64,000 nt of DNA, taken from NCBI RefSeq assembly GCF_900115305.1, contig NZ_FOVW01000008.1, positions 62,001 to 126,000 of the forward strand, read 5' to 3'. This document shows positions 16,566-24,710 of the stretch, piece after piece. The position numbers and the translations under genes are program-made. This DNA comes from Algoriphagus ornithinivorans. Its GTDB lineage: Bacteria; Bacteroidota; Bacteroidia; Cytophagales; Cyclobacteriaceae. Under the pieces are notes generated by a model. It ran no database searches. It worked only from the letters and a program-made list of their open reading frames with translations, and was not told the origin of the DNA. The stretch's first letter is position 1. Each line of letters starts with the position of its first letter.

Positions 16566-18974
16566 ATGAAAGCACTATCTCTATTTACACTCGTAATTTT
16601 TATTTTCTCCTGTAGTTCCGAGGAGAACGTTTCCCTCACTCAGCTTCAGGACAAGGTTGAGGTCATCCGGGATAAAAATGGGATCAATCACATCTTTGCT
16701 CAAAATGAAGCAGATCTATTCTTCATGCAAGGCTATTTAGCGGCCAAAGACCGATTATTTCAATTTGAAATATGGAGAAGGCAGGCCACAGGTACTCTTG
16801 CTGAAATTTTGGGAGAAAGAGAGTTGGAGCGCGATAGAGGAGTTCGCCTTTTTAAATTCAGAGGAGATAAAGAAACAGAACTCCGGCATTACCATCCCCG
16901 CGGAGTGGAGATTGTCGATGCCTTCGTCGCAGGAATCAACGCTTATATTGATGAAGCCAACTCCAATCCTGAACTTCTACCAATAGAATTTCAAATGCTG
17001 GGAATTCAACCCCAGCCTTGGACTTGGGAAGTTGTGATTTCCAGACATCAGGGATTATTGGAAAATGTCAGTGATGAGCTCAATATCAGTCGGGTGGTTA
17101 GTCTGATTGGTTCAGATGAAGCAAAGAAACTCTATTACTTCCATCCCAATGAACCTAATCTGGAAATTGACCCCGGAATACCCCAAGAATTATTGTTTAA
17201 GGATATTCTTGTTCCTTATGAGGCATTCAGAACCCGTGTGGAATTTCTGCCAGAGGATATTTCTCCCGAATATCGAGGAGAGCAAAAGGAAGTAAAAGAG
17301 GCTTTAGCTGCTCTTCAGAAGGAACTCAAAACCACCTTGGAAGCAGATGCCTTTGCTCAAGGCTCCAATAATTGGGTTTTAAGTGGTAAAAAAACAGCAA
17401 GTGGCCTTCCCTATATGGCAAATGATCCTCACCGTTTGCAAGCAGCCCCATCATTGAGATACTGGGTTCACCTGAGCGCTCCTGGATGGAATGTAGTAGG
17501 TGGTGGTGAACCTGTGATTCCCGGGGTTTCGATAGGCCATAATGAACATGGGGCTTGGGGTTTGACAATTTTTTCCACAGACAATGAAGATCTCCGGGTA
17601 TATGATATCAACCCTGAAAATCCGCTTCAGTATAGATTTAAGGGAGAATGGTTGACCATGAATCAAATTCAGGACACGATTTTGGTGAAAGGTCAATCTC
17701 CTCAACTAGTTATCCATAATTACACGATTCATGGCCCGGTCACTTTTATCGATGAGGATTTGAATAAAGCAGTTGCAGTTCAATGCGCGTGGTTGGAACC
17801 CGGTTCGGCTCCCTATTTAGCAAGTCTAAAAATGGATCAATCTCAAAATTGGGATGAGTTTAGAGATGCTTGTACTTACAATAATATTCCGGCAGAGAAT
17901 ATGGTTTGGGCCGATAAGGATGGAAATATAGGTTGGCAAGCTACAGGAATAGCACCTGTCCGTAGAGGATTTTCCGGTTTAGTGGCTACGATGGGAGATG
18001 GCAGATATGAATGGGATGGCTATTTACCTATTGCTGACCGTCCTCATGCCTATAATCCAGAGTCAGGTTTCATCGCAACAGCAAACCAGAATGTTGCCCC
18101 TGAAAATTATTCCTTTCCAGAAGCTTTGGGCTATGAGTGGGCGGACAATTTTAGAGGAGAAAGAATCAAGGAAGTTTTGTCTCAAGACAAAAAATTCACT
18201 TTGGTAGAAATGGGAGCCTTGCAAAATGACTATCTCTCACTTCCTGCCAGACAATTGCTTCCTTATCTAACAGATCTTTATTTTGAAAATGAAAAAGTCG
18301 ATTCCTTGCGCAAAGGATTGCTTAGCTGGGACTTTGTTTTAGATCCAGAATCAATAGAGGCTGGGATTTATGTGATGTGGGAAAGAATCTTGAGGAAAAA
18401 GGCATTGGAGCTCGCTGCCCCGGATGAAGTTCGTGACTTAATAGGTAGTATTCCAATGACTCGCGTAATTCAATGGGTTGAGAACCCTGAAATACTATTT
18501 TCTACTCAAGCCAAATCCCAGAGGGATCAGTGGCTAAACGACTCATTCGAGGAAGCGATCAATGCATTGGAGGAAAAACTTGGAGACAATCCTGCAAGCT
18601 GGCAATACGGTCAAAAGGATTACAAGCACGCCCTGATTCATCATCCATTAGGAAGAGTGGTGAATCAGGAATGGCAATCCAAATTAAATGCCGGCCCTCT
18701 TCCCCGTGGAGGCTACAGCTATACGCCCGGTGCCAATGCCTATGGAGATAACAATACTTCAGGAGCATCATTCAGAATTTTGGTAGATACTGAAAACTGG
18801 GAAAGAACCCTAGGAATTAATACCCCAGGACAGTCTGGAGATCCTGAAAGCCCATTTTATAAAAACTTATTTTCCATTTGGGCAAAAGATGAATTCGTGA
18901 GTATTCCTTTTATGAAAAAATCTGTTGAAAGTGCTGCTCATTCAAAACAGGTTTTCGGACCAAAAAAAGAGTGA
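16566..18974 (+). CDS. penicillin acylase (S45)-family amidohydrolase, lipoprotein
   Basis: An 802-residue N-terminal-nucleophile hydrolase precursor. The ATG at 16566 gives a lipoprotein signal (MKALSLFTLVIFIFSCSSEE); longer frames start inside the hsp20 terminator. The alpha-chain region has VEVIRDKNGINHIFAQNEADLFFMQGYLAAKDRLFQ. The predicted self-cleavage point is before Ser267 in FAQGSNNWVLSGKKT, followed by LPYMANDPHR and a long beta chain ending in GPLPRGGYSYTPGANAYGD and GQSGDPESPFY. Family members cleave penicillins, acyl-homoserine lactones or other N-acyl amides; this substrate is not evident. It ends in a terminator shared with the convergent peptidase gene. Confidence 0.92.
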   Translation: MKALSLFTLVIFIFSCSSEENVSLTQLQDKVEVIRDKNGINHIFAQNEADLFFMQGYLAAKDRLFQFEIWRRQATGTLAEILGERELERDRGVRLFKFRGDKETELRHYHPRGVEIVDAFVAGINAYIDEANSNPELLPIEFQMLGIQPQPWTWEVVISRHQGLLENVSDELNISRVVSLIGSDEAKKLYYFHPNEPNLEIDPGIPQELLFKDILVPYEAFRTRVEFLPEDISPEYRGEQKEVKEALAALQKELKTTLEADAFAQGSNNWVLSGKKTASGLPYMANDPHRLQAAPSLRYWVHLSAPGWNVVGGGEPVIPGVSIGHNEHGAWGLTIFSTDNEDLRVYDINPENPLQYRFKGEWLTMNQIQDTILVKGQSPQLVIHNYTIHGPVTFIDEDLNKAVAVQCAWLEPGSAPYLASLKMDQSQNWDEFRDACTYNNIPAENMVWADKDGNIGWQATGIAPVRRGFSGLVATMGDGRYEWDGYLPIADRPHAYNPESGFIATANQNVAPENYSFPEALGYEWADNFRGERIKEVLSQDKKFTLVEMGALQNDYLSLPARQLLPYLTDLYFENEKVDSLRKGLLSWDFVLDPESIEAGIYVMWERILRKKALELAAPDEVRDLIGSIPMTRVIQWVENPEILFSTQAKSQRDQWLNDSFEEAINALEEKLGDNPASWQYGQKDYKHALIHHPLGRVVNQEWQSKLNAGPLPRGGYSYTPGANAYGDNNTSGASFRILVDTENWERTLGINTPGQSGDPESPFYKNLFSIWAKDEFVSIPFMKKSVESAAHSKQVFGPKKE

Positions 18975-18998
18975 TCAATTTGATGATTGATCACTCTT
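18962..18998 (-). terminator. terminator between convergent acylase and M28 peptidase genes
   Basis: A perfect 13-bp stem (18967-18979 with 18986-18998) and 6-nt loop. On the minus strand it is followed by seven Ts, so it best serves the peptidase gene; it overlaps the last codon and stop of the acylase gene. Confidence 0.85.
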
Positions 18999-19017
18999 GA
19001 ATTCTAAAAAGAAGACA

Positions 19018-20379
19018 TTACATCCCTTCCTGCTCTATTAAATAAACTAAAGCTGTCATTGCGGCAGCACCAAGCTCCAATTCCCGCTGATCCACTACCT
19101 CAAATACATCAGCGGCAGTATGATGGTAATTGAAATATCTCTGAGAATCAGGATGCAGACCGATTAAAATAGGTCCTTGATCTCTCAAAGGACCTATATC
19201 CGCTCCTCCACCTGGCACATCAAACTTCCAGATATTGTAAGGAGTAAATAAGTCTCTCCATGAAGCCAACTTGGATCGCTGAGCCTCTGTTCCGGTGGAT
19301 GAGAAACCTAAAGGAATAAACCCTCCCGCATCAGATTCAATGGCTGCTATATGCTTTTCAGCTTTGGCTTTGGCTACTTTAGCGTACTCCTGACCACCTC
19401 TCAAACCGTTTTCCTCATTCATCCACATCACAGCCCTGAGAGTCCTCTTTGGCTTCCATCCCATTTCTTTATAAATCCTCAAAACTTCTATGGCTTGCAT
19501 GCATCCAGCACCATCATCATGTGCTCCTTCTCCCACATCCCAAGAATCCAAATGGCCTCCCACAGCAATGATTTCTTCAGGCTTTTCAGAACCCTTGATT
19601 TCCCCAATGACATTGTAGGAAAGAACTTCTTCTTTCATCATTGAATTATTCTGAAGGTAGACTTTCAAATCTTTCTGGCCCTTCAGTAAACTACTCAATA
19701 ACTCAGCGTCTTTAGTACTAATAGCCAGAGCTGGGATTTCCGGATAATCTGGATTATATCGCTGGTTTCCAGTGTGTGGAAAATCATCCACTCGATTGGT
19801 CAAAGATCTCACCAAAACTGCTATAGCTCCAAATTTTGCCGCCTCAGCTGCACCGGAGCCTCTTTGTCCATTTGCTCCACCATAAGCCTGAAAAGTATTG
19901 ATTAATGTGGGATCCATGGGCTGATTAAAAAACACAATTTTCCCTTTTACCTGATCTTCCAATTTTCGAAGCCCTTCTATGCCGTAAACCTCCACTACTT
20001 CCCCTACCAGACCATTGGGTCCAGTTCCTCTACTATTTCCCAAAGCCAACACATTCAAATCTACAGCCCCTAATTTGGAGGAATTTAAAACTTTCGCTTG
20101 CTCTTTTCCACCCCTCACCCAATGTGGAACCATCACGGGCTGCAAGTAAACTGTATCGAACCCATATGACTCCATCAATTGCTTGGTATACTCTACGGCT
20201 GCAGCAGCTTGAGGTGAACCTGAAATTCTATTTCCTATTTCTTTACAGAGGTACCTTAAATTTTCATACGTATGTCCTTCAGTCAATTCATAGTTGAAGA
20301 TTTTTTGAATGTTTTCAGAATGATTCTGAGCTTTTAGAATTAGTGGGCAAAGAAAAAGGAGAAATAGTATTTTTTTCAT
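19018..20379 (-). CDS. exported M28-family metallopeptidase (carboxypeptidase Q-like)
   Basis: A 453-residue exported peptidase with a Sec signal (MKKILFLLFLCPLILKAQ). The prodomain-like region includes GNRISGSPQAAAAVEYTKQLM, and a PA-type insert covers about residues 120-230 (GKIVFFNQPM, GAIAVLVRS). The di-zinc site is visible: His/Asp in VGGHLDSWDVGEGAHDDGAG, Glu-Glu in MWMNEENGLRGG, Asp in IESDAGG and His in YFNYHHTAADV. This is the layout of carboxypeptidase Q/aminopeptidase Y-type enzymes. It probably hydrolyses peptides in the periplasm. It differs from the longer M28 lipoprotein at 6009-7646. Confidence 0.93.
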   Translation of the reverse strand: MKKILFLLFLCPLILKAQNHSENIQKIFNYELTEGHTYENLRYLCKEIGNRISGSPQAAAAVEYTKQLMESYGFDTVYLQPVMVPHWVRGGKEQAKVLNSSKLGAVDLNVLALGNSRGTGPNGLVGEVVEVYGIEGLRKLEDQVKGKIVFFNQPMDPTLINTFQAYGGANGQRGSGAAEAAKFGAIAVLVRSLTNRVDDFPHTGNQRYNPDYPEIPALAISTKDAELLSSLLKGQKDLKVYLQNNSMMKEEVLSYNVIGEIKGSEKPEEIIAVGGHLDSWDVGEGAHDDGAGCMQAIEVLRIYKEMGWKPKRTLRAVMWMNEENGLRGGQEYAKVAKAKAEKHIAAIESDAGGFIPLGFSSTGTEAQRSKLASWRDLFTPYNIWKFDVPGGGADIGPLRDQGPILIGLHPDSQRYFNYHHTAADVFEVVDQRELELGAAAMTALVYLIEQEGM

Positions 20380-20622
20380 GGTATATCAATTTTGCCTAAA
20401 ACTGAAAAATCTAATTCAATTTGAAAAGCTACCCACATAATTCTCTATGAATCTTTCAAATTAAAATTTGGAAAGCATCACTAACTTCCAATAAATATTT
20501 CAAAATACTGATTCTTATCACAGTAATCTACCGAATGAACAATTTCTATTTTTTCAAAATGAGATAATAGAGATAATTACGCTTAAATTGCCTATTAACT
20601 CTTAACCTGAATTCAAAACCTT

Positions 20623-23412
20623 ATGAGTTTCAATCACATCAAAAACCTGAGTTTATCACTCTTATTGATTTCACTAATTTTCTCCTGTGGACCCAAAGAG
20701 GATCCCAGCATCAAGCCGGATGACAATCGTTTTACCAAGGTTGTTTTGACAGAAGGAATGGACGAGCCTATGGAAATTACATTCCTACCCGGTAATCGAG
20801 TCCTTTTTGTAGAAAGAAAAGGAGGTGTCAAAATTTTTGATGAGAACACCAAGGAAGTAACTCTGGTAGCGACTATACCGGTAAATACAAAGTACACCAA
20901 CAAAGAAGGACGTGTACGGGAAGCTGAAGAAGGACTCATGGGCGTAATCGCACATCCTGACTATGCTCAAAACAATTGGATTTACATGTACTATGCAGAT
21001 CCAGATGAACCCAAACACGTCTTGGCAAGATGGGAGCTTAAAGGCAATGAGCTGGTAGAATCCAGTAAAAAGATTGTTCTCGAAGTCCCAACTCAAAGAG
21101 AAGAATGCTGTCATACAGGTGGAGGGATGGTTTTTGATGCTGAAGGAAATCTTTTCCTTACCGTGGGAAATAATACAGTCAACCCAAGAGAAGGATCTTC
21201 CAATTTGGATGAACGCCCAGGAATGGAGAGCTCCGATGATCAGCGCGCACCTGGAAACACAAATGATCTGAGAGGAAAGATTTTGAGAATTCATCCTGAA
21301 GACGATGGAAGCTACACTATTCCAGAAGGAAACTTATTTCCTCCGGGAACAGAAAAAACCAGACCTGAAATCTATACCATGGGACACAGAAACCCATGGA
21401 GACCTACTTTGGATAGTAAAACAGGATACCTCTATTGGGGTGAAGTCGGCCCGGATGCATCAGTGGACTCCATTTGGGGACCCAAGGGATATGATGAGTT
21501 CAATCAGGCCAAAGGTCCTGGATTTTTTGGTTGGCCCTATTTTATTGGAAATAACTTCCCCTACAACCGCCACGATCATGAAGCCGGTACTTATGGTGCT
21601 CCCTATGACGTGAATAAACCTGTCAATGAATCAGTAAATAATACTGGATTGAGAGAATTGCCTACTCCTGTAATTCCTGCCATGATTTACTACCCATATG
21701 GAGTTTCTGAAGAATTCCCAATGCTGGGGAGCTCAGGAAGATCTGCCACAGGTGGCCCAGTATTTAGAAAGGCTGATTTTGCAAGTAATGCTCCATTTGT
21801 ATTCCCTGCCTATTATGAAGGAAAGTGGTTAATCGTCGACTTTATGAGAGGCTGGATCATGGCTGTGACCATGGATGAAAATGGCGATTACCAAAGCATG
21901 GAGCGCTTTTTACCGAATGAAAATTTCAGCTCTGCAATCGACATGGATTTTGGTCCGGACGGTGCTTTATACGTTTTGGAATATGGCAGTGCTTGGTTTA
22001 GAGGAAATGCGAATTCCCGTCTCATCAAAATTGAATACAATGCCGGGAATAGAAAACCAAACGTAACTGCTTCTGCAGACCGTCTCGCTGGCGCAGTTCC
22101 TTTGACTGTTAATTTCAGTTCTGAAGGAACCAATGACTATGATGATTACGACTTAAATAAACTTGCTTTCCAATGGACTATCAGTTCTGAGGGCAAAGTC
22201 CTGGAAAGTTTTAACAGACCTAACCCTTCATTTACTTTCGATCAAGCTGGAGTTTATGAAATTGAATTAGTGGTAACAGACACTAAAGGAGCCCAAAACA
22301 GTCAAAAACTGGAGGTTGTAGCAGGAAATGATATTCCGGAAGTGAAAATTTCTATGAATGGCATCAATCAATCCTTCTGGTTTGGAGAAAAAGAATTAGA
22401 CTACCAGGTAAGTGTAAAAGACTTGGAAGATGGAGGTACTCAATCAGGAGAAATTAAAGCAGCCGAAGTGGCCATTACTTTTGATTATGTACCAGAAGGC
22501 TTTGATCCTATTGAAATAGCTTCTAAACAAAGTGGTGCTGAAACACTGGCTTCATTGACTATTGGGAAAAACCTTATTGAAGGAAGCGATTGTAAATCCT
22601 GTCATCAATACAAGGAGACATCCATAGGTCCTAGCTATGAAGCAGTGGCTGCCAAGTATCCTAATTCTCCTGAAAACACAAATTACTTGGTAGGTAAAAT
22701 TATCAATGGTGGAGCTGGAGTATGGGGAGAACATGCCATGAGTGCACACCCACAATTGAGCGAGGCAGATGCTAAGAGAATGGTGGATTTCATCCTAAGC
22801 ATGGATGATGCGCAAGCTACGGTGGCTTCCCTTCCTTTGAACGGAAAAGTACAACCCTTGATCCCTGAGGGCGATAATGGACAAGGAGGATTCTTACTCA
22901 GAGCAGCCTATACAGATAAAGGTTCTTCCAAAGCACCTCCTTTGTCTTCTGTAGACTATATAGCTTTGCGAAACCCTTACCTTGATCCTCAATTATCGAT
23001 AGAAAGAAAGGGTGTTCAGCTATTGACTACGCCAAGAGTAAGCTTCTTGATGGCTGGAGACAATTCTTCTTTTGCCTTAGATAATATTGACCTCACAGGC
23101 ATAACCCAAATCGATCTCCATGTCAGTGTGAGTACAAGAAACGGAGCCGCTGGTGGTGTAGTAGAGGTTCGACTCGGCTCAGCAAACGGTGAACTTCTTG
23201 GTACTTCCAATAAAGTTGGAGTCAAAGAAATGGGATTCCGTCCACCAGAAGGAGTTGATCCTATCGTTTGGAGAAGGGAAAATGCAAATCGGGCTCAAGT
23301 GAGCATTAAGCCAACGTCAGGTAAGCAAAAGCTTTATTTCGTCTTCAAAAACCCTGAGGTGAAAGGAGAAGAAATTTTGATGGGAATTAATGAAATCCAG
23401 TTCATCAAATAA
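20623..23412 (+). CDS. PQQ-dependent sugar dehydrogenase fused to PKD, cytochrome c and C-terminal binding domain
   Basis: A 929-residue lipoprotein (MSFNHIKNLSLSLLLISLIFSCG). Residues about 35-470 form a glucose/sorbosone dehydrogenase beta-propeller (GLMGVIAHPDY, YTMGHRNPWRPT, GEVGPDAS, ATGGPVFRKADF, ALYVLEYGSAW). About 480-570 is a PKD-like domain ending FDQAGVYEIELVVTDTKGA. A class I cytochrome c follows with haem motif C657-K-S-C660-H661 and a probable Met ligand in HAMSAHPQL. The last 170 residues resemble a CBM6-like beta-sandwich. It should oxidise a sugar at the outer face and pass electrons to its own haem. YceI follows. Confidence 0.93.
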   Translation: MSFNHIKNLSLSLLLISLIFSCGPKEDPSIKPDDNRFTKVVLTEGMDEPMEITFLPGNRVLFVERKGGVKIFDENTKEVTLVATIPVNTKYTNKEGRVREAEEGLMGVIAHPDYAQNNWIYMYYADPDEPKHVLARWELKGNELVESSKKIVLEVPTQREECCHTGGGMVFDAEGNLFLTVGNNTVNPREGSSNLDERPGMESSDDQRAPGNTNDLRGKILRIHPEDDGSYTIPEGNLFPPGTEKTRPEIYTMGHRNPWRPTLDSKTGYLYWGEVGPDASVDSIWGPKGYDEFNQAKGPGFFGWPYFIGNNFPYNRHDHEAGTYGAPYDVNKPVNESVNNTGLRELPTPVIPAMIYYPYGVSEEFPMLGSSGRSATGGPVFRKADFASNAPFVFPAYYEGKWLIVDFMRGWIMAVTMDENGDYQSMERFLPNENFSSAIDMDFGPDGALYVLEYGSAWFRGNANSRLIKIEYNAGNRKPNVTASADRLAGAVPLTVNFSSEGTNDYDDYDLNKLAFQWTISSEGKVLESFNRPNPSFTFDQAGVYEIELVVTDTKGAQNSQKLEVVAGNDIPEVKISMNGINQSFWFGEKELDYQVSVKDLEDGGTQSGEIKAAEVAITFDYVPEGFDPIEIASKQSGAETLASLTIGKNLIEGSDCKSCHQYKETSIGPSYEAVAAKYPNSPENTNYLVGKIINGGAGVWGEHAMSAHPQLSEADAKRMVDFILSMDDAQATVASLPLNGKVQPLIPEGDNGQGGFLLRAAYTDKGSSKAPPLSSVDYIALRNPYLDPQLSIERKGVQLLTTPRVSFLMAGDNSSFALDNIDLTGITQIDLHVSVSTRNGAAGGVVEVRLGSANGELLGTSNKVGVKEMGFRPPEGVDPIVWRRENANRAQVSIKPTSGKQKLYFVFKNPEVKGEEILMGINEIQFIK

Positions 23413-23517
23413 GGCTGCAAGTCCAAAAAAATAAAAAATCAGACAAAGTTCTGAATTCATTAAACCAACAAGAGAAAAAAGAGTCTAACAAGAATCAAAT
23501 CCTAAAAACCACAATTC

Positions 23518-24102
23518 ATGAAAAGTATCATTGCCATCATTTTAAGCTTAGCAGTATTTTTCCCAACAGAAAAAAATACTGCCCCTGCCACTGTCAACAA
23601 ATCTGAGAGTTCTGTCATGTGGAAAGCCGCCAAGGTTACCGGAGAACATTGGGGCTATGTTCCGATAGCGGATGCAACCTTAGACTATTCCAACGGGAAA
23701 ATCACAGGAGGATCCTTTGAAATGGATATGGTCAACTTAACTGTTGAAGACCTTACCGATCCAAAATCCAAAGGCAATCTGACCAATCACCTGAAATCAG
23801 ATGATTTTTTCTCAGTGGAGAAGTTCAATACTGCCTCTTTTAAAATCACTGATGCAAAAAGTAGTAATGGAAAAGATTACGTGATTTCCGGAAATTTGAC
23901 CATCAAGGGGATCTCACAACCCATTAGTTTCCCAGCTAAAGTGTCAACCTCAGGAAATAAACTAACGGCTGAAGGTGATATCACTTTTGACAGAACAAAA
24001 TTTGATATCAAATTCAGATCAGGAAATTACTTTGAAAACCTGGCTGATAAGTTGATTTATGACGATGTCAACCTAAAAGTAAAACTAGTAGCTAGTATCT
24101 GA
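23518..24102 (+). CDS. YceI-family exported lipid-binding protein
   Basis: A 194-residue protein with a short Sec signal (MKSIIAIILSLAVFF). The mature part is a YceI lipocalin-like barrel: SSVMWKAAKVTGEHWGYVPI, GSFEMDMVNLTVEDL, HLKSDDFFSVEKFNTASFKIT, VISGNLTIKGISQPISFPA and FDRTKFDIKFRSGNYFENLADKLIYDDVNLKVKL. YceI barrels bind polyisoprenoid-type ligands such as quinones, and often sit near periplasmic redox genes, here the PQQ/cytochrome fusion 105 bp upstream in the same direction. Whether they act together is not shown. A strong terminator follows. Confidence 0.93.
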   Translation: MKSIIAIILSLAVFFPTEKNTAPATVNKSESSVMWKAAKVTGEHWGYVPIADATLDYSNGKITGGSFEMDMVNLTVEDLTDPKSKGNLTNHLKSDDFFSVEKFNTASFKITDAKSSNGKDYVISGNLTIKGISQPISFPAKVSTSGNKLTAEGDITFDRTKFDIKFRSGNYFENLADKLIYDDVNLKVKLVASI

Positions 24103-24124
24103 TTACCACAATTGAAATAAAGTT

Positions 24125-24152
24125 AAGGCCTGAGTTTTCTCGGGCCTTTTTT
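24125..24152 (+). terminator. intrinsic terminator after yceI-like gene
   Basis: AAGGCCTGAG (24125-24134) pairs with CTCGGGCCTT (24139-24148; one G-T pair) around a TTTT loop, followed by TTTT. Confidence 0.9.
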
Positions 24153-24242
24153 CGTTGAACCTGAATCAACATGCGCTTCTAGAGCCATTAGAATCCCTGC
24201 CAATTTTTTGATTAAATTGATGCAAACAATAATCCCTGTATC

Positions 24243-24707
24243 ATGAAAAACTTACTCTTTACTTTCGCCTTATTACTTCCCATTCTTTCATTTTCACAAA
24301 ATCAGACCAAACCCTTCCTTAACTTGGAAGATGCATTGAAAATCACAGAAGCTGCCCAGGCAAAAGCCCAATCTGAAGGCTGGAATGTAGTGATAGTCAT
24401 ATTAGATGATGGAGGCAACTTGATTTCCCTGAGGCGTATGGACGGTGTCCAGATTGGAAGTATTGAAGTCGCTCAGGCAAAAGCCAAAAGCGCCGTGTAT
24501 TTCAAGCGCCCAACCAAGGTTTTTGAAGACTTGATGAAGGCAGAGGGCGGAAGCAGAATAGCTACCTTGCCCAATGCAGTGGGCGTTGAAGGAGGATTAC
24601 CAATTTTTAAAGATGGCTTTTGCATAGGCGCCATAGGAATATCAGGAGTCACCTCTGCTCAAGATGGCATCATCGCAGCAGCCGGATTAGCTTCTATTGG
24701 GCAATAA
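24243..24707 (+). CDS. GlcG/HbpS-family haem-binding-like protein, exported
   Basis: A 154-residue protein with a Sec signal (MKNLLFTFALLLPILSFS). The rest is the GlcG/HbpS (DUF336) fold: LNLEDALKITEAAQAKAQSEGWNVVIVILDDGGNLISLRRMDG, AQAKAKSAVYFKRPTKVFED, LPNAVGVEGGLPIFKDGFCIGAIGISGVTSAQDG. Family members bind haem, iron or cobalamin-type ligands or have unknown roles. It ends 3 bp from the convergent receptor gene at 24711. Confidence 0.9.
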   Translation: MKNLLFTFALLLPILSFSQNQTKPFLNLEDALKITEAAQAKAQSEGWNVVIVILDDGGNLISLRRMDGVQIGSIEVAQAKAKSAVYFKRPTKVFEDLMKAEGGSRIATLPNAVGVEGGLPIFKDGFCIGAIGISGVTSAQDGIIAAAGLASIGQ

Positions 24708-24710
24708 CTG

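Noticed and set aside
20453-20475. Imperfect AT-rich inverted repeat CTTTC...GAAAG upstream of the PQQ dehydrogenase
   Set aside because: It is very AT-rich with an unpaired base and no matching site elsewhere, so chance cannot be excluded.
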